A DNA stretch of 64,000 bases from positions 868,001 through 932,000 of the forward strand of contig OX337235.1 of assembly GCA_946965045.2 (NCBI GenBank), written 5' to 3'. Below the pieces are notes generated by a model, which searched no databases, had not been told where the DNA came from, and saw only the letters and a list, made by a program, of their open reading frames with translations. Positions 23,052-33,371 of the stretch are shown here, one piece after another (position 1 is the first letter of the stretch; each line of letters begins with the position of its first letter). The translations under genes were made by a program, and so were the position numbers. The DNA is from Epithemia pelagica (Eukaryota > Bacillariophyta > Bacillariophyceae > Surirellales > Surirellaceae).

Positions 23052-24009
23052 TGAGAGATAGCACAACTATGTTTGGCTAGGTGTTAGTGACATAGTTGCT
23101 ACTCTCACTAGAGGACGTGGGGAGATGTTTCGTGGGTTGGTTCGTTGGGCGTGATTCTGACGTGGAACAGCGTGGTGAAATGGTTTTTATTTAATGGACT
23201 GATAATACAATGGATGACCGTTCTTCGATCATTGTTTTTCTTCGGGGCTGAATGGTTTTGAATAGGGGTTGGCCCGGCGTTTTTTGCCTAACATGGGAAG
23301 GTTTTGGAGTAAAGTACTGAATTTCGACTCTTGAGCTAAAAAAGTTTTTTCTAGTCTTTGATGTTTTTCCACCCCCAGACCCCCTTAGCCTGCCGGCTTA
23401 CCCGACACGTTCATTCTGAACAAAAACCAAAGGGTCTGGCCGTTAAACGTTGTACTGTTACACGTAGCAAAAATCCAAAATACGGAGCACGATTAGAACT
23501 ACACTGCACTCTCTAGGTAGTAAGACTAGGTACTTCCGAGTCCTTTAGAGAACGGTCGCCCGGCGCGGAAGGTAGCATGACGAGGAGGGCATATGTTCAA
23601 AAAGGGCAGACCATGCTCCATTGGCCGTTGGCCATGCCTCATGAGAAAAGCCCCCAGTTTCAAAATAGAATCGAGCAATTGGAGGGGTGAATCCCTCCTC
23701 CATCAAGATGCTGACTTTCAAAATATCTGGCGTATGTGGGGTCAATAGGACAGCGGACAAACATAAAGTAAGGACCACCGCCCATGATTGTATTTTTTGG
23801 ATTGAGTTTCAGATTTTCGGGCAAAACGGAACAGGATCGACCTCTCAAAAATAATTTTCGTACGATAGGACAAAGGACGGAGAACAAAGAAAGTCCCCAA
23901 GAAGACCACAACATAAACAACCTCTCCTTTGGTTGTCGAGAGGTCTATACAGAAACAGCAAATCACAAACAGTTCGTGCCGACAGTTCCACCCAAGGAAA
24001 CTTACAAGC

Positions 24010-26971
24010 ATGACGCTGACAATTGTTGTTGGAAGCTCCGGATCTGGGAAGACAACGTTCTTGAACGAGATTCACAAAAGGCACAACTGTATCTATATTC
24101 GCCAATTCCATTCTATCCGTAGTTACATTCCAGTGTCGAAAGTTCCCAACTTTGATCCAACACAGTTGCCCTTTTGGGACATTTATGTTCAAGAAGAGAA
24201 AGATGCCACCATCAAGGTGGGTGGAACCATGGCTGGTCACTTCACACCTGGTTTGTCTGGAGGCCAACGCAAGCTCTTTCTTTTTGAACTAATCTACCAA
24301 CGCGCATTAGATCATTCAGGACTCTTGATCGCCCTTGACGAACCGTTTGCCGGTGTAACAGATGACTTCCTGCCATACATCAAGAAGCGATTGCAACAAC
24401 TAAAGGAGCGGCACGCTGTGATTGTGGTCACAAGTGACCACATTGACGCACTGAAAGGCATGGCAAATCATTGCATTGCTGTATCGGCACAAGATAGAAG
24501 TGTTGTTGAAATCAACAAACTGGTTACATTTGATCGAGAACAAGTGATACGAGCATTACACGCTGGAAATGAGTTTCGCTACAGGACAGGCTATGAGGAT
24601 TTCAAGTTCTTTTTTGTCTTGGAGGTGTTGTCTCATCGAATCTTTCCTTTTGTACTGATTTATGCTGCTGTGACTCACGCCCTGACTATCCTCACGTTCT
24701 GGGACTCGAACGATAACCTTGCACCGCTGGTTCTTTCGGGTTCAGGTATTGGTGGATTCTTCTGTCTCAATGTGTACTATACATCTTTAGTATCATGGCG
24801 AACAGCAATGGAACAAGAAAGAGATGCCTTGCTGCACGACAGCAAATCTTTTAATCGCATTCTCAAGACAATATTGGCCGTAGCACTACTGCTTGTTGTG
24901 ACAGTGGCACAGTATGCAACGGCCAATATCGTGCTGGGAGACGTCAACTCAGGATTCACAATGTTCGTGGGCACTCTGACAGCGTTCTTCGACGTAGTTT
25001 GCCTTAACATTGTCTTGGGAGTATACACATCCTACAGCTTTGAAACGGTGCAAATCTATGCTGCCCTCCCATTTCTTCTTTCAAACTTTCTCAGTACTAC
25101 CATGAGTCCTGGTGGTGGTCTTCCCATTGTCAAAGAGCTCCGTTACCTGTTTCCTCGTTTCTATATGTGGTGCATGTTACCAGGTGTTGAAAATTTTATG
25201 GAGGGGTGTCCCGAAAACGAAGATTTTATTGCTTGGTATATGATATTGTCGTCGCTCACAGGACTGGTGTTGTTCATCTTGGGTCAATGCATTTTTGCAG
25301 TTGTTCCCAGAACCATCACGAAAAGAACAGGCGGACAAAACCGGAAACCTCTTGAGCACGCGTCACATGAAAGCGAAGAATGCAAAACACTCCAGGAGAT
25401 ATTGTATGGTGATAACGACATGACAGGTTCAACATACCACGGACATAGCTTCTCCTCAAGTGAGGAATTAGTATCCTTTTATCATGGGACGGTGCAGGAA
25501 AGCAAGACAATGACAGTGATTGTTGGGAGTTCCGGTTCGGGTAAAACGACGTTCCTTGAAGATGTTCACAGACAAAACAAGTGCGTTTACATTCGTCAAT
25601 TCCATTCCATGAGGCCCTATATTCCAGTTACCAAGATTCCAAATTTTGATCCCACAAGACTTCCATTCTGGGAAATCTACGCCAGCGATGAAAAAGATCC
25701 ATCAATCCAGGTTGGAGGAATAATTGCCGGTGTTTTCACTCCTGGTTTATCGGGAGGACAACGCAAATTGTTGCTTTTTGAATTGGTGTGTCAACGCATC
25801 GAAGCATATTCTGGGCTGTTGATTGCACTTGATGAGCCGTTTGCGGGTGTGACAGAAGATTTCTTACCCTATATCATGAAGCGTCTAAATGAAATGCGCC
25901 AAAAGCACAACGTCATCCTTGTCACCAATGATCATGTAACACATTTGACCAAGCTCGCCAACTGCACTGTATCTCTTTCTGCCAAGAACAGGGAAATGGT
26001 AAATGTCAATGACGTTGAGGATGTTGATCGTGAGGTAGCGATCTTGGCCACTTCTATGGGACAACCCTTTGCTATGACAGCAACTGATCATGACCTCAAG
26101 TTTTTCTTGGATGTTGAAAGTTGAAATCTATTCGAATCAATCCTTGCGAAATCTTTTGATTATGATGCTTGTATTCTTTGGTCTATTCGTTGTGTCCTTT
26201 TGGGATTCCAAGCAAGAATTTGCTGCTCTTCTTCTGGCATCTGGCAGTATGGTTGTCTTTTTCACAGCTTATCCCTATCTGATGTCGAGTATTGATTGGC
26301 GTGATGCAATGGACGAAGAAGCTGAAGCGTTGATGCACTCGTCGAGAAACTTGAATCGAAATCTCAGATTAGTGCTTGCGTTGCTTCTTTTGTTGGTTCT
26401 TTCTGTGGTTGAGTTTGGTGTCCTGAATGTTGTCACCAACGGATTGTCCGGTTGGGATATCTTCGTAGGGATCTTCACAGATGGTCTATCACTTTGTCTT
26501 CCGATGCTCTGCGCATTTTTGTTCACTCAATCCACCGTTGAGGTGGGACAAATGATTGGATATATACCTTTTTTGTCCATGGTCTTTTTCAGCACGACTT
26601 TCAGTCTTGGATCTGGGATGCCAGGTTTAAAGGGCCTCAGATACCTATTTCCGCGGTACTATCTTTGGTGCATTGTGCCGGGTGTCGAAGATGCTATGGA
26701 AGGTTGTCCCGAGAATCGAGCTATCAATGCGATTCTCATGGTCTTGACTTCGTTGGTGGGACTTCTCGTTTTTCTAGTTTTCAAGGCATTCTCATTGTCT
26801 CGCAAGAGAAAACAGAAAAACAAGCTTTTGGAAAGGCAACAATGCTCCGAAATGAAGTCAAAGGTTGACACTTTGAGAAGCACAATAATACTTGGTGATA
26901 AGGATGGAACAACCTCCACAGCTGACGGGTCAACTTCCAGCAATGACTCTTTGCCGGATGAGATTCCATAA
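24010..26971 (+). CDS. Tandem (NBD-TMD)2 ABC transporter with one frameshift
   Basis: The frame runs from ATG 24010 to TGA 26122-26124 (704 aa), and the same protein resumes one base out of frame from about 26116 to 26971. NBD1: Walker A GSSGSGKTT at residues 9-17, signature LSGGQRK at about 82, Walker B LLIALDEP, switch His in 'SDH'. TMD1 follows (about six hydrophobic segments; conserved end LRYLFPRFYMWC..GV..MEGCPEN). NBD2 repeats every motif from residue 505, and TMD2 ends with the same 'LRYLFPRYYLWC' block after the frameshift. The domain order resembles ABCG/PDR full transporters, but the NBDs are compact, with a family-specific segment YIRQFHS-R-YIPV-K-PNFDP. NBD1 begins at Walker A with no preceding beta strands, so an upstream exon may be missing. 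The frameshift is either an assembly error or a real lesion. Substrate unknown. Confidence 0.8.
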
Positions 26972-27978
26972 TAAACTTTCGAGTACGCAAAGTGGCTTTG
27001 ATACCGACGGACCTTTGTGGTCTCCATGTTAGGATTTCCCTTGTCGCTGCTTCTTTATAGCTAATACGGTGTTGTTGTCTGCAATCCCAGCTCTTGATTT
27101 GCCACTGTCTTCATGATTCTTGTCTTTCTTGCTTTCGTGCGATTTGAAAGCGTTGCTTCAAGAGACGAAATTCGTCTCGACAGGCATTGTAATCTATTGT
27201 GATGTCGGGGCTTGTTATCTATCCTCGGCTCGATGGATGGATCGTCGGAAGTGTCTTGTTGACGGAGCAGACATCCTACATAAGATTCACCTCGAACATG
27301 CTTCCTTCATGCATCCCGCATACCACTAGGCTGTTGAGCTCGTGCCAATGTTAGTGATAGAGACGCTTCAACTCTCGACTGTTGTCGTGGCATTGGTGAT
27401 TACGGTGGTGCGGAAGCGCTTCCGATGGTAACCATTTCACGCACGGAGAGCAAAGCTACATGTGCGGGGAACACCTTTGGTAGCAGATGAACAAGGATCC
27501 AACTCTTGCTGCCGGTACCTTACTCATCTCTCCGATTTGCACCACTTTTGTTGATCATGGTACCTGACGATTTTGCAACACGACGCAGATCTAGTAGGAG
27601 AGTTTGGAGAACAAACAAGGGATGTTTTGTGAGCTGGGAAAGTTCTGCCACGAGAGATTATTCTTGTCATTGATTTGGGGGAATGTTCAGGCAAAGGCAT
27701 TGAGAAGGTCATATGTCCAAATCCTCTTCTTCCGTTCATAGTTGTCCGTGAATTGGATACCGCAGGCGTTTTCCAATTGCCGAAGCTAAGTCCATTAATG
27801 AATTTGAATCCCAGCTGCGCGTATGTGATTCCATGTGACGGCCACAGCCAAGCTGAGGGAAAGTATGCGACATGCGACAAACCCCGCAACAATTCGCCGT
27901 ACCCCTATGAGTAATTTGACATCATTCCGGGTACCAGTGCACCTTTTCTTATATTTGGACAACGAATGTGTCTTCGTC
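26972..27978. other. Intergenic
   Basis: Convergent 3' ends of the ABC transporter and the 2OG oxygenase. Short ORFs (for example 27524-27892 minus, 27675-27914 plus) show no recognisable domain. Nothing else is supported. Confidence 0.45.
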
Positions 27979-30444
27979 CTAATCATTCTCTTCATCATTT
28001 TCTTCTTCGTCGTCGTCGTCGTCTTCTTCTTCAAATAAAGAGTCTCGAAAGCACTGAGGTGCTCCCTTGACAAAAAATCGATGGTCAATGGCATGTGGAA
28101 TTCCCAGAAACTCACGATTTGCTTGGTTTTCGTTCGTGGCGTTGTCCTTTTCACGATTTTGCTCGTGTGTGTCGCCACTCGTGGTGGACGGGATTTCTTC
28201 CCAAACAGGAGCAATACTCGGCACCGGCAGGGCCACGATCGGTGATTTGTCGGTTGGAGGGGGTTCTTGTTTGCTGCTCGTGGAATTGCGCGTGCCCTGA
28301 ACCGGACTGGGATACCCCCGACGCATTTCTTGGACCCATTCGGTTTCGGGCGACGAAGGTATGGGTCCACAGGGACCGTACAAGGTTTGCTCTTTCATGG
28401 AATCAGGTACACGTCGTGTCCAAAATCCCACCATAAAGGTTAGGCGATGAGTGTCGGGAGGAGAAGGAGTACTGCCCTTTGTACTCTGCTCCATGTCGCC
28501 GTCCGTGTTGGTTTTGCCGGTACTATCGTTGCCATTCAAAGGCGGCAATGTGGGAAACAATTCTTGCACATTGGGTGTCGCTGACAACCAATCCTGTCCA
28601 CCACTGTTGGCTTGGTTTCCAATGGTTTTATCCAGTGGATGATCATCATCTACAGATGGTTGACTGTGACAGGGTAGTACGCCATGCAAGAGGTTGCCGG
28701 GGAAAATCAAAAAGGTATTGTTGCTGTTGGGAATGCATTTCCATGCTCGTGAGGCCACCGTCGTGGCTTGAGGTGTTTGGTCCAGAATGACCGTGGCACC
28801 ACCGTGGCCTTGACCGGTCGTCAGATAGAGAACAGTGGAATATTTGGGATGTGTAATGGTCCCCGTTTGTTCCAACAAGGATTCGTCCGTATCAAAGTGT
28901 AAATTGTGCCCCAAATTGTGATTCATGGGACGATGGTGAACCCACCATTCGTAGCCAACAATTTCTTCGTCTTCCTCCTCCTTCTCGTCAGTGTTGTCGA
29001 GGTGGTTCTTATTGTTGCGTCGTTTGTCTTTTTCATTTTGGTGTCGTTGCAGTACCAATGGTAACAAATACTCTTCAATGACGTGGTAAATGAGATGTTC
29101 ATGCTTCCGACTGGTGGATGTGGAAGTACTTTTTCGATCCATGAAGAAAGAATAGTATCCTCGTGTTTCATAGCTGCTTTCGGTCCAGTACTTGGCCGTG
29201 GGGGCAAACAATTGACACAATTGTTGATACAAGGCAGGAGGCAAAATTCCACCTCCATGTTCCGTGCTCGAATCGACGCGTTGATGCAAGGTCACGACCG
29301 GCTCATTGCTGCTGGGCATGTTTTTTGTTGACGCGGAAGTGGGTGTCAGTGTACTCTTCCAAATTTCCGGAGCCAACCGATGCGTCAAATCAAAGTGTTG
29401 CAATTGAATCAAGGCATCCTCGTGTCGACCCAAAATCGACAGCTGAGTGGCAGCCATGAACCGAGCCGTGGCTTCGACGGACGATGGGGACCAATATCCG
29501 TTCTTGTCAGACTCCTCCTTCGTGGTTTTCTTGTTGTTGTTCTCCTCCTCCTCCTCGTCGTCTTCGCCGTCAGGATTGTCGTCCAGAATCTCCCATTCCA
29601 CACCGACGACATGATGCAGCAAGAGAGTTTCAATCCATTCCAACAGCTTTTCGTGTTCCGATGGCTCCTCCTCGTCGTCGTTGTCGTCCTGGTCCTTATC
29701 CTCCAATCGTTGCAACAAGGCCAAGCTTTCGTGTCGTACCTGTTGCGCGCAAACAATCGCTTGATGATACCATTGTGTCACTAGTTTTGTGCGTTTGTGT
29801 ACAGAACCTTTCTGCTGCGCATGGCCGCCGTTGTCATGATTATGATAATTGGAACGCGCATGATTGGCTGCCATGGACCAAGTGGCGGCATTCCAGGGAA
29901 AGGCAGTGAGAGCCTGTTGCACATGATTGGCAATGGTAGCTGCATGGTCCTCGGTTCCCGTTTCTTCTTTGGTCATGATTGGTTGCGGATCCAAAACGTG
30001 TTGCACTTGCTCTTCCATGGCCACATGAGCTAGTAAATGACTGGCCACACTGTACAAAATGGGAATCAGATCGGTGCGACTGTGAATGCTGGACAGGGAC
30101 AAGGATGGTTGGTGTGTCGTCGTGTTGTTGCTTTGTGCTAATTTGCCAAGACTATGGCTGTAGTGGCCATGGTTTTGAATGAGTGATGTGAGTTCTTCTA
30201 GCTCATCGATATCGCCATGAGCATCGTCGTTACTACAGGAATCCATGTAATTGGTAAAATGCACCCACAAGAGATTGCAAAACTCGAGCAAGTCAGGTTC
30301 CTCGGATGCATGGTCCACCCCGGAGAGATCATCATCCTTATCCACTCGAGCCCTTTTGGTCTGTGGCAGATCGTCCAGGGCTGTCATGTTCCTGCGTTGG
30401 GTTGATTTCTTGCTCGTTTTGTGGTTTGTCGTCGTCGTCGTCAT
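27979..30444 (-). CDS. Fe(II)/2-oxoglutarate-dependent oxygenase-like protein with helical N-terminus
   Basis: A single-exon 821-aa protein (from ATG 30444; an upstream in-frame TTG at 30636 was not used). Residues 60-400 look mostly helical with acidic inserts ('DDNDDEEEPSEHEK', poly-Glu). The catalytic region at about residues 490-640 has the metal-binding HxD of 2OG oxygenases in 'NLHFDTDES' (about 516-518), strand motifs 'STVLYLTTGQGHGGATVIL' and the distal His in 'FPGNLLHGVLP' (about 585), with Arg in 'HRLTFMVGFW' as a candidate 2OG anchor. The C-terminus is Asp/Glu rich. The family hydroxylates proteins or small molecules; the substrate is not inferable. It is divergent to a second 2OG oxygenase at 31488. 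Confidence 0.7.
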   Translation of the reverse strand: MTTTTTNHKTSKKSTQRRNMTALDDLPQTKRARVDKDDDLSGVDHASEEPDLLEFCNLLWVHFTNYMDSCSNDDAHGDIDELEELTSLIQNHGHYSHSLGKLAQSNNTTTHQPSLSLSSIHSRTDLIPILYSVASHLLAHVAMEEQVQHVLDPQPIMTKEETGTEDHAATIANHVQQALTAFPWNAATWSMAANHARSNYHNHDNGGHAQQKGSVHKRTKLVTQWYHQAIVCAQQVRHESLALLQRLEDKDQDDNDDEEEPSEHEKLLEWIETLLLHHVVGVEWEILDDNPDGEDDEEEEENNNKKTTKEESDKNGYWSPSSVEATARFMAATQLSILGRHEDALIQLQHFDLTHRLAPEIWKSTLTPTSASTKNMPSSNEPVVTLHQRVDSSTEHGGGILPPALYQQLCQLFAPTAKYWTESSYETRGYYSFFMDRKSTSTSTSRKHEHLIYHVIEEYLLPLVLQRHQNEKDKRRNNKNHLDNTDEKEEEDEEIVGYEWWVHHRPMNHNLGHNLHFDTDESLLEQTGTITHPKYSTVLYLTTGQGHGGATVILDQTPQATTVASRAWKCIPNSNNTFLIFPGNLLHGVLPCHSQPSVDDDHPLDKTIGNQANSGGQDWLSATPNVQELFPTLPPLNGNDSTGKTNTDGDMEQSTKGSTPSPPDTHRLTFMVGFWTRRVPDSMKEQTLYGPCGPIPSSPETEWVQEMRRGYPSPVQGTRNSTSSKQEPPPTDKSPIVALPVPSIAPVWEEIPSTTSGDTHEQNREKDNATNENQANREFLGIPHAIDHRFFVKGAPQCFRDSLFEEEDDDDDEEENDEEND

Positions 30445-31487
30445 GGTCAGTTGGATAGTCTTGTCTTCCTCTCGAGAAGTGTATGGTTCTTGCTTCGTTC
30501 TGGTTCGAAGTGGTATCGCAGAACGTCTGTCGAATCCTTCGAGAAGAAGAAGAGCGTATTCGAGAAATAGATATCGACGATCAGTTTGGTTTGAATGCTC
30601 TCTCTCTCTCTCTCTTCTTCTTGTCTTGTTCCTCAATGGGAATCCAAAAAATGAATGGAGCGTTGAAGATCTCTTGAAAGATCCATCGCGTATGGAACGC
30701 GTTTCAAACGCACTTGTATTTACATGGTAATTAATCCGAACTCCCGAATACGAATAGGACCGTTGACGGTCCGATTCCCCGTTTTCGGTTAATTGGAAAA
30801 CCGGTTCTGATTCAAGGGGTCACCCTCAAACAAAGACTCAAACGTTCGGTTGTAATGTCAAGACATGTCCGGTTCACAAAAGTTTATAGGTTGGAATGAC
30901 ATTAGAACGACACTACTGAGCGCGATAATCCCAAACGAAATGATGACATGTTTTTGGGTGCGTGTTGGTGCACTTGGGTTTCTGAGTTTCTGAGGTATTC
31001 CATAGCTTCAGTTATAGAAGCGGCAGCAGTTGATCTGCAATCGGCATTCAGAATTCAAAGACATCATGAAACTAACAGCAAAAAAGGCTCCAATCAAAAT
31101 TTCTCTGTGTCGTTGCTTTTGATGGGTTGTTGATGGGGGTACTTGTGTGGTGAATATAACCTCTCTCAATAATTCCTTGTGTTGTCTCCAGTTCCCCTAT
31201 TCCGTCATTCACCGACCACGAAACGAATACGAACGAGCACAATCACACTCTATCAAGTCGGAAGACCGAAGGCGAAGGGGCAGAACCACAGGGGAATAGC
31301 AATTCCTGTCGTTTGAAAGGGATCACCTTTGTTGTTGTCAACCAACACTCAGTAGACATTCGGTAGGTGGAACTAAGAAGAGACTCATTGATGCCTTGGT
31401 CCAGCGCTCACATACCTAGATCGTTTCAAAGCCTCCAAGTCTACAAGGTTTGTGTGAGAGACACGAGAAAGGCAATCCATAAATACC
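30445..31487. other. Divergent intergenic region between two 2OG oxygenases
   Basis: About 1.04 kb shared by the upstream regions of both oxygenase genes. It contains a (TC)n tract at about 30597-30616 and inverted words around 'ACCGTTGACGGTCC' near 30760. No gene is seen. Confidence 0.45.
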
Positions 31488-32962
31488 ATGGCTCTGTGGA
31501 GAAAACTCTTGTTGTCCTTTTGGATTGTGTCGTCCGTTGTACGGGCCTCCAACAAGGAAAGGATTCTGACGCAAGAACAGGTGGACTTTTTTCAACGAGA
31601 AGGCTACCTTCACGTATCGGGTTTGTTGGACTCCACCTTGCTCCATGACTTGGCTCTGGCAGCGGCTCACACGGTCCAAACCGCTCCCAAATTTCCCTTT
31701 TTTTATTCTGTTAGTCAATCGGGCCTCATGTTTGGTAGTACCACCACGACCACGGTACAATCTCAACCGCAAGAGGACGACAGCAACAACAACCACCACA
31801 AGCGACAACAACATCGTCATGCACAAAAAAATGTCACGGCAGCCGTCACCAAAGCCTATCAACAAGCAGCCTTGTATTCCAAGTTTCCTCAGGCAGTAGC
31901 GGAACTCATGCAATTGGATCCCCAACAACACAATCTTCGAGTATTGCGGTACGTCCGTGCGTTGTTTTGGCTGGTTGTTCTTGCGCAGGAATCTTGTGGT
32001 ACTCACATTCGAAGAATGACCCGGTCCATCCATTCCTTCTCTACATGTCTTTTTTGCGATTGATTCAGTGACGTGTTTTTGGCCAAAGCTGTGGAAGACC
32101 CCGAGTGCTGTGACTGGCATGTGGACGATTTGGGTTTCTGGCCGGAAAGCTTTGTCTACTCGCAAAAAGGAATGGACGGTGTCAATGTCTGGATCGCCCT
32201 CGATGACGTCAGTGTTGTGTGGCCAAAAAGCCATTGCTTTCGTTCGACCTCGGAGCTTATTGTATACTCATTGTTGTATGTTTTCTGTTTCTCTGGTTTC
32301 AGATGCCGGCGGAATTCCAAGGATCCATGGCGGTGGCGGCAAGGTCCCATTCCGCCGAGTGGCGCCATCGAGGTTACCTCGCACTGGGCCAAAACCGATC
32401 ACAAGATGGTGGAAGGACCAAGCAAGAAGTGATTCACAAGATTCAAAGTCAACGACAACAAACAAGGCAAAACATGCCCAAAAGTGGCAAGTATCCCACG
32501 TGTGACATACGGTTGGCCGATCCAGAAATCGCTCAAGTGCTAGATGCCTCGGGAAAAGTGTTGGATTTGAAGAGAGGCGATGTAATATTTGCAACTCGAT
32601 TGCTGTTTCATCGGACGGTACCCGTAACAGTGTCTGGTCTCGAATATTATCGAGAACAAGGTCAAAAACATTTGAGTCGATATTCGATTCGGTACGTACC
32701 AGGAACGGCCAGATTACCTCAAGGATGGTCCGTAGAATGGAGTATCGTGGACGACAACTCCCATGCTGGACTGGACCTTGACAGCGTGGTGGACCACAGT
32801 GATAAACTCTTTTACCCCATGGTATGGCCTACACTCGAACATGGTCTCAAGTCCCAGTTACAAACAATGGAGACGGCGCTTCCTACATTGTCAGAACGAG
32901 CACAAGCAGAGTATTCGTCCACGATTTATGGAATGAGTACAGAACCGGTATCCGAGCTGTGA
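31488..32962 (+). CDS. Phytanoyl-CoA dioxygenase (PhyH) family protein
   Basis: Three exons 31488-31948, 32069-32207, 32303-32962; GT-AG introns of 120 and 95 nt; 419 aa. Residues 1-20 form a signal peptide or membrane anchor (MALWRKLLLSFWIVSSVVRA). The Fe(II)-binding HVD is in 'DWHVDDLGFWP' (about 171-173), the distal His in 'LLFHRTVPV' (about 303), and a 2OG-binding Arg in 'YSIRYVPG'. 'WIALDDMPAEFQGSM' spans the second intron exactly, which supports the splice choice. A His/Asn/Gln-rich insert at about 85-110 is low complexity. PhyH proteins hydroxylate acyl chains and other small molecules using O2 and 2OG. The secretory N-terminus differs from peroxisomal PhyH enzymes. Confidence 0.85.
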
Positions 32963-33371
32963 TGCCAGCTGCGCAGCATGAATATCCTATTCGTGTAAGC
33001 CGCAACCACGAACACTGTTCATCTGTATCTTGTACATTAACTTATTTTTTGCACAAAGAGAACTGATTCCAATACTTGAATATAGGAGAAGCACATCTAC
33101 ATTTCATCGATATTCATAAGGCAACATCCAATATAAATAAAAGATTTATGAAACATAGAGCTATCACCATGCAATCTGTGATGATGGATTCTTTCTTGCA
33201 CATGGTAAAGGAAGAGCGATTTGAACGAATTTGTTTCAACTCCTTCACATAGATAACAGATAATGCACATCAATGTTTGGTTGCTGAGCTTCAACAGAAA
33301 GTCGTATTCTAAAAGCTAGGAGAACAAGCTACTCTAAAGAGTCCAAAAGTGTGGTACGAGAAAATTCTCCT
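32963..33371. other. Intergenic, convergent 3' ends
   Basis: A/T-rich stretch between the PhyH protein and AP-3 beta. Nothing recognisable. Confidence 0.5.

Larger units (their letters stand above)
19883..24009. other. Gene-poor, repeat-bearing region
   Basis: About 4.1 kb without a convincing ORF. It contains a degenerate stretch at 21040-21380 rich in repeated 'AAGTCAAGTT/ACTTTTAACTTT' motifs, an inverted-repeat core at 21999-22018 (AGCGCTGGA arms), and a two-copy direct repeat at 22484-22700 / 22851-23051. The stretch 23550-23920 precedes the ABC gene and may contain its 5' UTR or an unrecognised first exon. Confidence 0.5.

Noticed and set aside
27675-27914. 79-aa ORF with 'GECSGKG' resembling a P-loop
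   Set aside because: Too short, no flanking NTPase motifs, and no ATG-led context.
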